A stretch of DNA of 64,000 nucleotides from NCBI GenBank assembly GCA_011773785.1, contig WVWY01000026.1, positions 4,521 through 68,520 on the forward strand. The letters are read 5' to 3'. Origin of the DNA: Candidatus Nitrosomaritimum khambatensis (GTDB lineage: Archaea; Thermoproteota; Nitrososphaeria; Nitrososphaerales; Nitrosopumilaceae). The notes beneath the pieces are model-generated. The model ran no database searches and had not been told where the DNA came from. It saw only the letters and a program-made list of their open reading frames with translations. The translations under genes were made by a program, and so were the position numbers. Below, one piece after another: positions 25,144 through 33,431 of this stretch; the stretch's first letter is position 1; every line of letters starts with the position of its first letter.

Positions 25144-25704
25144 TTAATCGTAAATCATCAAATCTTTTTCTTCAAGCAAACTGTGAAGATTGTTTACAGA
25201 CCTATAGACATCTTTCTCAGTTTTTGCTCCAGTGCAGACTAGTTTCCCTGAGGAGAAGATCAAAATTACTGTTTTAGGGTCAACCATCCTATGAATTAAT
25301 CCCGGAAACTGCTCAGGTTCATACATACTTCTAGGAATTGTTCTTGCTGCCTTTTCCAAATGGACCTTACCTCCTAAATTAATTGAAGAGACAATATTTT
25401 GTACTGTTACATCAGCATCTTTTTTGATGTTAATTCTTCCCTTTCGAAGTTTTTCCACGACAGTCTTTACTGCTTTTTTTGCTAGTTCTTCGGACTTGGA
25501 ACCAGTGCAAACCATTTTTCCTGTTCTAAAAAGAAGTGTTGCAGTTTTTGGAGATTTTAATCTAAAAACAGCTCCTGGAAATTGGTCTGGATTATACTCT
25601 ACGTCAGGGAATTTTTCTTGTATTTTGTTTAGATCCAATTTTTGATCTATAGTAGCTGAGGCAACAACGTTAACAATTTCTATAATAGGAGTGGTTTGTG
25701 TCAC
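25144..25704 (-). CDS. tbp: TATA-box-binding protein
   Basis: General transcription factor that binds the archaeal TATA box. The 186 residues form two symmetric repeats. Each repeat has the pattern F-P-G-x-x-x-R (QFPGAVFRLKSPKT and QFPGLIHRMVDPKT) followed by a strand with G-K-M/L-V-C-T-G (RTGKMVCTGSKSE and SSGKLVCTGAKTE). It has normal archaeal length with a short N-terminus. A TFB is encoded at 52948. Confidence 0.96.
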   Translation of the reverse strand: MTQTTPIIEIVNVVASATIDQKLDLNKIQEKFPDVEYNPDQFPGAVFRLKSPKTATLLFRTGKMVCTGSKSEELAKKAVKTVVEKLRKGRINIKKDADVTVQNIVSSINLGGKVHLEKAARTIPRSMYEPEQFPGLIHRMVDPKTVILIFSSGKLVCTGAKTEKDVYRSVNNLHSLLEEKDLMIYD

Positions 25705-25778
25705 AGAAAAGTTCCTTATTAGACCTTATTTAAATAAATTTGAATTTTAGTTTGTCTTAATGTTTGTACTATGACCTG

Positions 25779-26003
25779 TCAAGAGTGTTTGTTTCTAGGT
25801 TCTATCTCTAGGGATTTGTTAAAAGATTCTATCGCTTCCTCATATCTACCTAAACTTCGTAACGCTGTTCCCTTTAGATTCCACAAATCTGGATCTTGTG
25901 GGTTACCTAACAACGCTTGCTCAAAAAAAGAAAGCGCCTCTTGATAATTTCCAGATTCCATATTATTTTTTCCCATTGTTACAAGTTCGGAAATGTCATC
26001 CAT
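25779..26003 (-). CDS. Short TPR protein
   Basis: A 74-residue protein with two TPR units: GNYQEALSFFEQALLGNPQD and GRYEEAIESFNKSLEIEPRN. It may be a truncated relative of the 161-residue TPR protein at 23712. It acts as a protein-binding module; partner unknown. Confidence 0.75.
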   Translation of the reverse strand: MDDISELVTMGKNNMESGNYQEALSFFEQALLGNPQDPDLWNLKGTALRSLGRYEEAIESFNKSLEIEPRNKHS

Positions 26004-26071
26004 GCTTTTCTTTAAACTTCTTTTGTATTATAATTTTAAAAATTTCAGCACTTTGCATATTCAAGGAAAAA

Positions 26072-26287
26072 TTAGTCCGTATCTCCTTGAAGATTTTCCA
26101 TTTTCCCATAAAAGTACATTTTTTGAATCATCTCTTGTAAAACCTCTTTTTCTCCTTCCAAGGCCTCTTTCTGATTCCATAATTTGGATATGCAGTCAAT
26201 TTTTTCTTCTTCCGTCAAATCTGAAATCTTTACCTTTTCTTTGTTGTAAAAAATTTCAATCTCGTCAGGTTTTTGCAGATCATCCAT
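26072..26287 (-). CDS. Hypothetical helical protein
   Basis: A 71-residue acidic protein, with a beta-rich start (EIEIFYNKEKVKISDL) and then a coiled-coil helix (NQKEALEGEKEVLQEMIQKM). No family recognised. It lies about 68 bases upstream of the short TPR gene on the same strand. Confidence 0.5.
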   Translation of the reverse strand: MDDLQKPDEIEIFYNKEKVKISDLTEEEKIDCISKLWNQKEALEGEKEVLQEMIQKMYFYGKMENLQGDTD

Positions 26288-26466
26288 AGTTAGAAGAAAG
26301 TGGCATTCAAGATTAATTTTTTCAATACACCAATGGATCTAATAATTTATCATTGTATATTGTATCATGCCTAAAACTCAAAAAAACAAACAATTTTGAT
26401 TGAATTTTTAACAAAAATACAGTAAAACCATCAAAATTTAAATTCATTTTCAATGTATCTTGGACA

Positions 26467-26907
26467 ATGGGTCTAGATAAAACTGATGAGAAGATTCTAA
26501 AGAACCTGATTTCAGATGCTAGACTTTCAGCAAGACAACTTGCTTTGAAAATGGGAATGTCTACTGTAACTATCCTGTCACGGATAAAAAAATTGGAAAA
26601 ACAAAAGATCATTCAAGGCTATACTGCAAATATAGATCATGAGCTATTGGGTTATGACCTTACTGCCATAATCGAAATAATTGCAAAAAACGACATTGTT
26701 GAAATTGAAAACAAATTATCAAAAATGGACAACGTTGTTTGTGTATACGATATTACGGGCAGTACTGACACAATAGCAATTGCAAAATTCAAAGGAAGAA
26801 ATGAACTAAGTGAATTTGTAAAATCTCTTTCTTCGATGCCTAATGTAGAGAATACAATAACGCGAGTAGTGCTAAACACAGTTAAAGAAGATTTCAGGTT
26901 AACCTAG
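26467..26907 (+). CDS. Lrp/AsnC-family transcription regulator
   Basis: A 146-residue regulator. The N-terminal winged helix is visible as DEKILKNLISDARLSARQLALKMGMSTVTILSRIKKLEKQ, with the usual I-x-G-Y after it (IIQGYTANID). A C-terminal RAM domain (about residues 65-140) carries the effector-binding fold, with VYDITGSTDTIAIAKFKG. Ligand and targets are unknown. It is followed nine bases later by the J-domain gene, probably in one operon. Confidence 0.9.
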   Translation: MGLDKTDEKILKNLISDARLSARQLALKMGMSTVTILSRIKKLEKQKIIQGYTANIDHELLGYDLTAIIEIIAKNDIVEIENKLSKMDNVVCVYDITGSTDTIAIAKFKGRNELSEFVKSLSSMPNVENTITRVVLNTVKEDFRLT

Positions 26908-26915
26908 GTGAGAAA

Positions 26916-27488
26916 TTGAAAAAAAACATTTTCATTATTTTATCAATGTTATTAGTTGGAGTGGTCCTTCCTACAAACGCTCAGGTGGAAGATTCTAGCT
27001 CTAATCTAGAATACGACCTTTCAAATGAAGAAAAAATTATGTTGTTTGGAGGTTTTGCAGTAGCAGTTGTTGGGGTTTTTCTTTTTATTGCAAGAGATTT
27101 GATTTTTCGCAAAAAAACTTCTTACGACAAAGAGGAATTTGAATCAAAAAAGGATAAGACTTATGAGAAATATCATTCAGATTGGACCGATGACTATGTT
27201 GATTTTACATACACCCGACCAACTTCTGAAGAGGAAGCTGAATTTAGAAAGCAAGCAAGAGAATCAACTCTTCCAGATTATTACAAAATTTTAGGGGTTT
27301 CTAGAACTGCGAGTCAGGATGCAATAAAAAACCGGTATAGGGAATTGGTTAAAAAACTTCATCCTGATAAAACCAAAGAAGAAAAAGACGAAAAAATGAT
27401 TGAAATCATCAAAGCATACAGAATTTTATCCAATAAAGAAACCAGAGAGAAATATGATAAGCATCTTGGTGTTGATCAGCCAAGTTGA
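26916..27488 (+). CDS. Membrane-anchored J-domain protein
   Basis: A 190-residue protein. It has an N-terminal signal-like hydrophobic segment (residues 4-22), a membrane helix at about 45-65, a charged linker, and a C-terminal J domain at about 120-180. That domain carries the HPD tripeptide in KKLHPDKTKEEKDE, with DYYKILGVSRTASQDAIKNRYRELV before it. It would recruit Hsp70 (DnaK) to the membrane on the cytoplasmic side. The start is a TTG. It lacks the Gly-rich and zinc domains of true DnaJ. Confidence 0.8.
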   Translation: MKKNIFIILSMLLVGVVLPTNAQVEDSSSNLEYDLSNEEKIMLFGGFAVAVVGVFLFIARDLIFRKKTSYDKEEFESKKDKTYEKYHSDWTDDYVDFTYTRPTSEEEAEFRKQARESTLPDYYKILGVSRTASQDAIKNRYRELVKKLHPDKTKEEKDEKMIEIIKAYRILSNKETREKYDKHLGVDQPS

Positions 27489-27880
27489 ATTTTGACAATA
27501 ATCATGTTTAACTCAATTTTTGATGGGCCTTGAACACTGTTTGTTAAATTTGTATGAATAATAACATCCCTTTTTTGGTTTTCCATATTCATTTCTGTTG
27601 TAATTTTAATCTCCCCAAACTCCGTGTTTGGGCCCAGCATTGTTTTACTCAACAATGGAACTATAGACAAATCTTCAATGGTTCCTTTAATCTTGTATGC
27701 AAATTTATCAGCAAAATAAACTCCTCCGCGAGTGGTAGGAGAATTGACAGGGTTAGGAGAATTTAAGATAGAAACTTGTAGTAAGGAGTATTCTTTGTCA
27801 TTTAGATGTAGTTGGAATTTGCATGAACCTGCATCATTTTCTTTTATGAGGCTTTCAAGTAATGGCTTATCAAAACTCAT
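27476..27880 (-). CDS. Hypothetical beta-rich protein
   Basis: A 134-residue soluble protein mainly of strands (FQLHLNDKEYSLLQVSILN; FGEIKITTEMNMENQKRDVIIH). No family recognised. Its end overlaps the convergent J-domain gene by 13 bases. Confidence 0.55.
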   Translation of the reverse strand: MSFDKPLLESLIKENDAGSCKFQLHLNDKEYSLLQVSILNSPNPVNSPTTRGGVYFADKFAYKIKGTIEDLSIVPLLSKTMLGPNTEFGEIKITTEMNMENQKRDVIIHTNLTNSVQGPSKIELNMIIVKIQLG

Positions 27881-28019
27881 TGATGTTATGAAATCTCAAA
27901 TTCTTTTGAATCTTTCCCACTTGTAAGAATAAAAATAATTACAAAAAACAGCAAATTTAATTAAAAATTTTACTTGTTTTCTAAACATCTTTAAAAATGA
28001 CAATCTCTATGACATTTTA

Positions 28020-29342
28020 TTGCAGGAATATGCGAATCCGCACCACTTGAGAAATGAGCTTTTGAGCCTTCTAGTAGAAAGTGGGCTTGAGGATGATTGC
28101 TATACAGAAATGCTAGATTACACGGTAGAATTATTTGAAACGCAGGGGCTAGGAAGTGATTATTACGGATATCATAACATCAACCACGAATTAGAAGTAA
28201 CTTATGTATCATTATTAGCAGCAAACTTTAATCAGATTTCCCAGAGATTCTCCAAGCAAGATTTGAAATATCTGTATGTATCAGCTTTGTTTCATGATTT
28301 TGATCCACAAAAAAGTGTAGACAAACCTCATGAAGAAAGCGTTTTGAAATTTATTTCCATGGACAGAAAACTAAGACAGCTAGTAGATTCAGCTGGTCTT
28401 GATTTAGAATTAATCAAAGTGTTGATTCTAAGGACAACATATCCATGGAGTGGGCAATTAAAAGAAAATGCAATGTCGCAAATTCATCATTGCTTTAAAA
28501 AATCAGAATTGACAAAAACCGATGAACAATTTCAAGAACATATCATGTATCTTGGGTGGTATCTTTCAGTTGTAGATAGAGTAAGTGGTTACACTCTAGG
28601 TAATTTTGGCAAAGCAATGGAAATGGCAAAAATGAATGCTCATGCTTTGGCATGGAGACCATCATTAATTGTCAGAAGTTCTGTTGCATATTTTGAGGAA
28701 TTACTCAACAAAGAAACTGAAATGCTCCAATTGGTTTTAAAATCATTACCAAGACATATGAGAAAAAATTTCTTCGATACTGTTTTATCTTTTATGGATA
28801 TTAGGCAACAAGAAATTACTATCCAAGCTAATTATGCACATGAAAATCTAAGACTAGTTCCAACTATTGAAAACATGCAAACAAGAGAGGATACAGAATT
28901 TAGTAAAACACTTCAATCAATCTTTTCAGAATTGCCAAAACCACTTCAATTTGGCAAAGAAAAATTTGAGGAGTCAATAAGAAACCCAGAAATTGTGCTA
29001 AATACCCTTAGAGTAAACGACTGTCAAGGAGAAATTGTTGGATTTGCAAAGGGAGGACCACTTGAATCATATAAATTAAGGCCAGAGATTAGAGATGAGA
29101 ATTATGGTTTGAATAATACCATTTTTCTTGAACCTTTAGCCTTGAAAATGGGGTATTGGGGGCTTAAAGGAGGAAGCGAGATGAGACACATGTTCATTAT
29201 GCAAGCCAATGCCAAAAAATACAAATTTTTGACCAGTTTTGCCCTTCGGGATGTCATAAGGGCTAGAGTGGACAAAGAAAAAGCAGAATTTGTAACACTC
29301 TTTGATCCTGAAAGATGGGATTATTATCGAATTAAAATTTAA
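28020..29342 (+). CDS. Large HD-domain phosphohydrolase-like protein
   Basis: A 440-residue protein with an HD-type metal site in the N-terminal half: YHNINHELEV, then ALFHDFDPQKSVDKPHEES, and later YLSVVDRVSG. The C-terminal part (about 250-440) is a second domain with no recognised match. The start codon is a TTG. It is followed 12 bases later by the GlcD-type gene. The substrate is unknown. Confidence 0.7.
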   Translation: MQEYANPHHLRNELLSLLVESGLEDDCYTEMLDYTVELFETQGLGSDYYGYHNINHELEVTYVSLLAANFNQISQRFSKQDLKYLYVSALFHDFDPQKSVDKPHEESVLKFISMDRKLRQLVDSAGLDLELIKVLILRTTYPWSGQLKENAMSQIHHCFKKSELTKTDEQFQEHIMYLGWYLSVVDRVSGYTLGNFGKAMEMAKMNAHALAWRPSLIVRSSVAYFEELLNKETEMLQLVLKSLPRHMRKNFFDTVLSFMDIRQQEITIQANYAHENLRLVPTIENMQTREDTEFSKTLQSIFSELPKPLQFGKEKFEESIRNPEIVLNTLRVNDCQGEIVGFAKGGPLESYKLRPEIRDENYGLNNTIFLEPLALKMGYWGLKGGSEMRHMFIMQANAKKYKFLTSFALRDVIRARVDKEKAEFVTLFDPERWDYYRIKI

Positions 29343-29354
29343 TCTAAATTACAA

Positions 29355-30806
29355 ATGAAAATTTCAGAAATAAGAAAATTATTAAAAAATTTAATTTCAG
29401 GAGATGTCTATTGGGACAAAGAAATTTTAGAATTTTATTCAGTTGACGCTAGTCTTTATCAAATATTTCCAAAAATCATTGTAATTCCAAAATCAGAAAA
29501 AGATGTAATTACTACAATAAAAATTGCAAATAAAAATAAAATTTCAGTTACAGCCAGGGGTGCTGGAACTGGTTTAGTTGGCAATTCCCTCAATGAAGGG
29601 ATAATAATAGATTTGAGAAATTTTGATTCAATTAACATTCAAAAGAATTTTGTAGAAATAGGAGCGGGAGTACAAAAAGGGAGTTTAGACAAAGCCCTCA
29701 AGAAAAAACACAAATTTTCTGCTCCGAATCCATCGATTGGCCCTTATTGTGCTATGGGAGGAATTATTGGAAATAATGCAAGTGGAAGTAAGACCATAAA
29801 GTATGGAAGTACTTTAGAAAATCTAATTGAAATTACATTCATTGATGGAAAGGGGAAAAAAATTATCCTACCACAAAATCAAACGTTTGGGAAAAAAATT
29901 CTAAGAATTGCAAAAAAAATTGATGTCTCAAAATTTCCCAAAGTATCAAAAAACTCCTGTGGTTATAGACTGGATTCAATAAATTCGGTGCAAGACGCTC
30001 ATAAGATATTAGCTGGCTCTGAAGGAACGCTAGGAATAATTTTGTCTGCAAAAATGAAGATTCGAAGCCTTCCAAAAAAACGACTTTTGTTTGTTGTAGA
30101 ATATCAATCAGTTTATGATGCTGCTAGTGATTGTCTTAAAATTAGTAAATCCAAGCCTTCCGGATTAGAGTTTGTTGACAGAGATACTCTAGTAAACTTT
30201 GATTTTGAATTTAAAAAAAATACAAAATGTCTTCTTTTTGTAGAATATGATACAAATATTGACACAAAAAGCAAATCTTTTGCAAAACTAGTTTCTGGAA
30301 AAATTTCGAAAAAAATTACTAAGGAAAAAGAAATCGAAAAATGGTGGAAATACAGAGACCTTGCCTTATCATTTAGTTTAAAATCTATTAAATTTCAAGA
30401 CAGAGTTCCCCACATTATTGAAGACGCAACTGTTCCATTAGAAAAACTTGGAGAATTGTTTTCTTTAATAGAAAAAACTAACAAAAAATTCCACACTAAA
30501 ACAATTATGTATGGTCATGCAGGAAATGGGAATATCCATGTGCGAATAATTTCAAAAAGAAAAAAAATATTCTTAATTGATGAAATTTCTAAATATTATT
30601 TTGAACATGTATTCAAATTAGGTGGAAGCATTACTGGAGAGCATGGAGATGGAATTGCAAGATCGTGGTTTATACCAAAACAGTATGGCCCTAAAAATTT
30701 CAAAGCATTCATTGAATTAAAAAAAATGCTAGATCCATCAAATATTCTTAATCCAAACAAAATAACTAGCCATAAGAAACATCTCAAAAAACTTGAACCC
30801 CTATAG
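29355..30806 (+). CDS. FAD-linked oxidase, GlcD/D-lactate dehydrogenase type
   Basis: A 483-residue flavoenzyme. The FAD_binding_4 domain shows VTARGAGTGLVGNSL and YGSTLENLIEI, then KILAGSEGTLGIILSA. The C-terminal domain has MYGHAGNGNIHVR and GGSITGEHGDGIARSW, the typical GlcD signature. Likely oxidises a 2-hydroxy acid such as glycolate or D-lactate; the exact substrate is not shown. Probably in an operon with the upstream HD gene. Confidence 0.88.
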   Translation: MKISEIRKLLKNLISGDVYWDKEILEFYSVDASLYQIFPKIIVIPKSEKDVITTIKIANKNKISVTARGAGTGLVGNSLNEGIIIDLRNFDSINIQKNFVEIGAGVQKGSLDKALKKKHKFSAPNPSIGPYCAMGGIIGNNASGSKTIKYGSTLENLIEITFIDGKGKKIILPQNQTFGKKILRIAKKIDVSKFPKVSKNSCGYRLDSINSVQDAHKILAGSEGTLGIILSAKMKIRSLPKKRLLFVVEYQSVYDAASDCLKISKSKPSGLEFVDRDTLVNFDFEFKKNTKCLLFVEYDTNIDTKSKSFAKLVSGKISKKITKEKEIEKWWKYRDLALSFSLKSIKFQDRVPHIIEDATVPLEKLGELFSLIEKTNKKFHTKTIMYGHAGNGNIHVRIISKRKKIFLIDEISKYYFEHVFKLGGSITGEHGDGIARSWFIPKQYGPKNFKAFIELKKMLDPSNILNPNKITSHKKHLKKLEPL

Positions 30807-30873
30807 GCACCCAGATTCGGACGCAGATAGATAGGCAGTAAGGCTTTATTAACAAAAAAATTTTGAAAGACAC

Positions 30874-31299
30874 GTGATAAAACAAATTTCCATATTTCTA
30901 TTGCCACTTCTTTTATTCCCAATAGGAAGCCTCGCTTATGGAATCGAGCCTCTTGATCGGGCCGTGATTAATGATGAGAGACTAGTCAATCTAAGCGGAG
31001 CTACTTTAGGAGAGCACATTATAGTAAATCAACAAGTTCAGATAACTGCAAAAATTACCAACGCTCAAGAAGACAATCAAGATTTTGTATACATTGTACA
31101 AATCAAAGATGAGAATGATTTTGTTGTTAAATTGGGATGGATTTCTGGTTCATTGACAAGCTATCAAAGTTTCAGTCCCTCTTTATCATGGACTCCAACA
31201 GAATCAGGAGTCTATACAGCAGAAATATTTGTCTGGGATAGTTTACTATATCAGGATGCCTTGACCAGACCAGCTATTTTGGAAATTATGACAAGTTGA
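30874..31299 (+). CDS. Secreted beta-sandwich protein
   Basis: A 141-residue protein with a signal peptide (residues 1-22) and a strand-rich body (INDERLVNLSGATLGEHI; QITAKITNAQEDNQDFVYI; GVYTAEIFVWD) like an Ig-type or CARDB-type domain common in archaeal exported proteins. The start is GTG. No membrane anchor at the C-terminus. Confidence 0.6.
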   Translation: MIKQISIFLLPLLLFPIGSLAYGIEPLDRAVINDERLVNLSGATLGEHIIVNQQVQITAKITNAQEDNQDFVYIVQIKDENDFVVKLGWISGSLTSYQSFSPSLSWTPTESGVYTAEIFVWDSLLYQDALTRPAILEIMTS

Positions 31300-31429
31300 A
31301 ATTCTGATTAAGTTCTTACAACTACAAAAAAAATCGTTTTAGAACACAAAAATTAAGATCGGTGTTTTGCCTCATAGTAAAAAAAGTTTAACAAGTTCTC
31401 GCTAATATGACCTTAGGCGTAGAAATGTC

Positions 31430-31573
31430 ATGGTAATTGGTTATTGTGTTAAGTGCCGTGATAAAAGAGAAATCACTGGTGCTAGCCCATACACTATGAA
31501 AAATGGCAAACCTGCAATAAAGGGCACATGTCCATCCTGCAGTACTGCCATATTCAGAATAGGCAGAGGCTAG
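31430..31573 (+). CDS. DUF5679-type zinc-ribbon protein
   Basis: A 47-residue frame beginning MVIGYCVKCRDKREI, with a second pair CPSC followed by TAIFRIGRG. These match the DUF5679 pattern (YCVKCR...CP.C...RIG). It presumably binds one zinc. Two hairpins with a T-run follow its stop. Confidence 0.75.
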   Translation: MVIGYCVKCRDKREITGASPYTMKNGKPAIKGTCPSCSTAIFRIGRG

Positions 31574-31611
31574 ATCTTTTTACAAAATCTAGCAAATGCT
31601 TTTCTTTATAG

Positions 31612-31648
31612 AACTCTTCCACAGCGAAAGCGGTGGAAAAAGTTTTTT
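31612..31648 (+). terminator. GNRA-capped hairpin with T-tract
   Basis: Stem TTCCAC (31617-31622) pairs with GTGGAA (31633-31638), with an inner GC-GAAA-GC cap that would form a GNRA tetraloop. It is followed by AAAG and six T. An upstream hairpin TAGAT/ATCTA (31571-31591) adds to it. It sits between convergent genes, so it likely ends the zinc-ribbon transcript, perhaps also the reverse one. Confidence 0.55.
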
Positions 31649-31656
31649 CTATTTTG

Positions 31657-32022
31657 TTAAATTCTTCTGTAGATCTCTTTGAATTCTTCAGCAAGATCAA
31701 ATGAAATATTCAAAAGATGAGACAGTTGGACCATGCTTTTTTTATTTCGTGATAGTTGCCTTAGAATAGTAAGTGCTTTTTGGGGAGAGTTTACATTCAA
31801 CTCTAAATCTCCGGACCAAGTTCTAAATGCATCATTAACATCTAGACAGAAATTCATTACAAATTGCTCCCAATTTTTAATTGGCTCAGATGTAGATTTT
31901 GGCAGAACCATATTTGCTAATTCTCGGAATTCATTTTTTCTGTCGATTAGAAGCATTTCTAATGCCTGGTTAATTTTGGCTTCACTTAGTCCTTCTTTTT
32001 TCAAGATGAATAAATTGCTCAT
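31657..32022 (-). CDS. Hypothetical helical protein
   Basis: A 121-residue, mostly helical soluble protein. The end (LTILRQLSRNKKSMVQLSHLLNISFDLAEEFKEIY) recalls a helix-turn-helix region. No family recognised. It lies downstream of superoxide dismutase on the same strand with about 86 bases between. Confidence 0.55.
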   Translation of the reverse strand: MSNLFILKKEGLSEAKINQALEMLLIDRKNEFRELANMVLPKSTSEPIKNWEQFVMNFCLDVNDAFRTWSGDLELNVNSPQKALTILRQLSRNKKSMVQLSHLLNISFDLAEEFKEIYRRI

Positions 32023-32108
32023 AGAATACTAATTTCATCAACCAAGATAAAATAAGAGGGAATTTTGATTTAAATTTGTTTTAATTTTTATAAAAATTCA
32101 AACAATTG

Positions 32109-32732
32109 TTAATGGGAAAGTTCAGAAAATCTGTTTGATACATAATCCCAATTGACAACATTCCACCAAGATAAAACATACTCATTTCTCCTGTTTTGGT
32201 ATTTGAGATAGTATGCATGCTCCCATACATCTAATCCAAGTAATGGAATTTTATTCAAGGACCAAGGACTGTCTTGATTTTGGGTTGTAATAATTTCAAT
32301 TTTATTGAAAGTTTGATTAAAGACAAGCCAACACCAGCCACTTCCTTGAATACCCAAGGAGTAGTTTGAAAAAATTTCTTTAAAATTTTCAAAACTTTCA
32401 AAATAAACATCAATTGAATCTTCTAGTTTTCCTCCAGGAGTCCCACCTCCATTAGGATTCATTGTTTCCCAAAAAAGACGGTGGTTTTCATAACCTCCTC
32501 CAAAAAATTGTATTTTGTTTCGTGAGCTTTCTGGGATGGATTTTAAATCTGAAAGAATTGATGTGATATACTTTGGATGAGAGGTGCCTCCAATTTCTTC
32601 AAGAGTATTGTTTAACCCATCAACATAAGATTGATGATGTTTTAGATGATGAATCTCCATTGTTTGTTTGTCAATATGAGGTTCAAGAGCATCATAACTG
32701 TAGGGAGGCTTTGGTAATTCATAAAGGACCAT
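32109..32732 (-). CDS. sod: Superoxide dismutase (Fe/Mn family)
   Basis: Detoxifies superoxide with Fe or Mn. The 207 residues show family ligands: HHLKHHQSYV (first His pair), and DVWEHAYYLKYQNRRNEY with the Asp and His ligands, and WCWLVF earlier. It lacks a signal peptide, so it is cytoplasmic. The metal (Fe or Mn) cannot be told with certainty. It is divergent from the winged-helix gene. Confidence 0.93.
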   Translation of the reverse strand: MVLYELPKPPYSYDALEPHIDKQTMEIHHLKHHQSYVDGLNNTLEEIGGTSHPKYITSILSDLKSIPESSRNKIQFFGGGYENHRLFWETMNPNGGGTPGGKLEDSIDVYFESFENFKEIFSNYSLGIQGSGWCWLVFNQTFNKIEIITTQNQDSPWSLNKIPLLGLDVWEHAYYLKYQNRRNEYVLSWWNVVNWDYVSNRFSELSH

Positions 32733-32807
32733 ACACTAATTTAAGAAATATCCACATATAATTTTGAAGTCGAAAAGAAGATAACTAAACAATTATCAAA
32801 AAAATAC

Positions 32808-33431
32808 ATGATAAAATTAGGATTAATAGACTTGGAAATTCTTCATTTGGGAATTAAAGGAAACGGAAGATTTGATGAAAACGATTTGGAAAACTCTGAA
32901 TTAAAAAAAATTGGTGTGGGGAGAATTTTAGATCAATTAGCATCATTGAAGGAAAGAAAATTAATAGACATGAATTCTGACGGCTCGTTTTCAATTACTC
33001 AAATGGCTCGACATATTCTTTGGGATAATTCTATTCCTCTTTGGGTGCGAATACTGAGAATTCTAGAAATAAAATCTCAGCCCATTGAAAAAATTTCCTC
33101 ATTTTTAGCCACTCCCGTAGAGCAAATTGAAAATCAGATAGAAAATTTACGAAAACAACAATTGGTATTGATGTCACCTTTAAGGGAAGAGAGAGGATTG
33201 ATAAAATTTTACGAAATCTTGCCAGAAGGTATTGAAGAGTTAGAAAAGGTTCAATCCGAGACATCTGCAATCGAGCCTAAGGAGACAAAACCACAAGATG
33301 AAGTTTTGGGAATAACTATAGAATTGATTAGAGAGATAAAGGATGTTCAAGAAATTTCTGAAGAAAAAAAACAAAACCTCGTTTCTAAATTAAATCAGAT
33401 AAAAGAAAAGTTAGAAAAATTTTCACTTTGA
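32808..33431 (+). CDS. Winged-helix-like regulator candidate
   Basis: A 207-residue protein. Two winged-helix-like units are suggested: residues 5-75 (ILHLGIKGNGRFDENDLEN, then VGRILDQLASLKERKLIDM) and 80-150 (RILRILEIKSQPIEKIS, then IENQIENLRKQQLVLM). The C-terminal 45 residues form a coiled coil. DNA binding is inferred. It overlaps the convergent SNF2 gene by nine bases. Confidence 0.6.
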   Translation: MIKLGLIDLEILHLGIKGNGRFDENDLENSELKKIGVGRILDQLASLKERKLIDMNSDGSFSITQMARHILWDNSIPLWVRILRILEIKSQPIEKISSFLATPVEQIENQIENLRKQQLVLMSPLREERGLIKFYEILPEGIEELEKVQSETSAIEPKETKPQDEVLGITIELIREIKDVQEISEEKKQNLVSKLNQIKEKLEKFSL

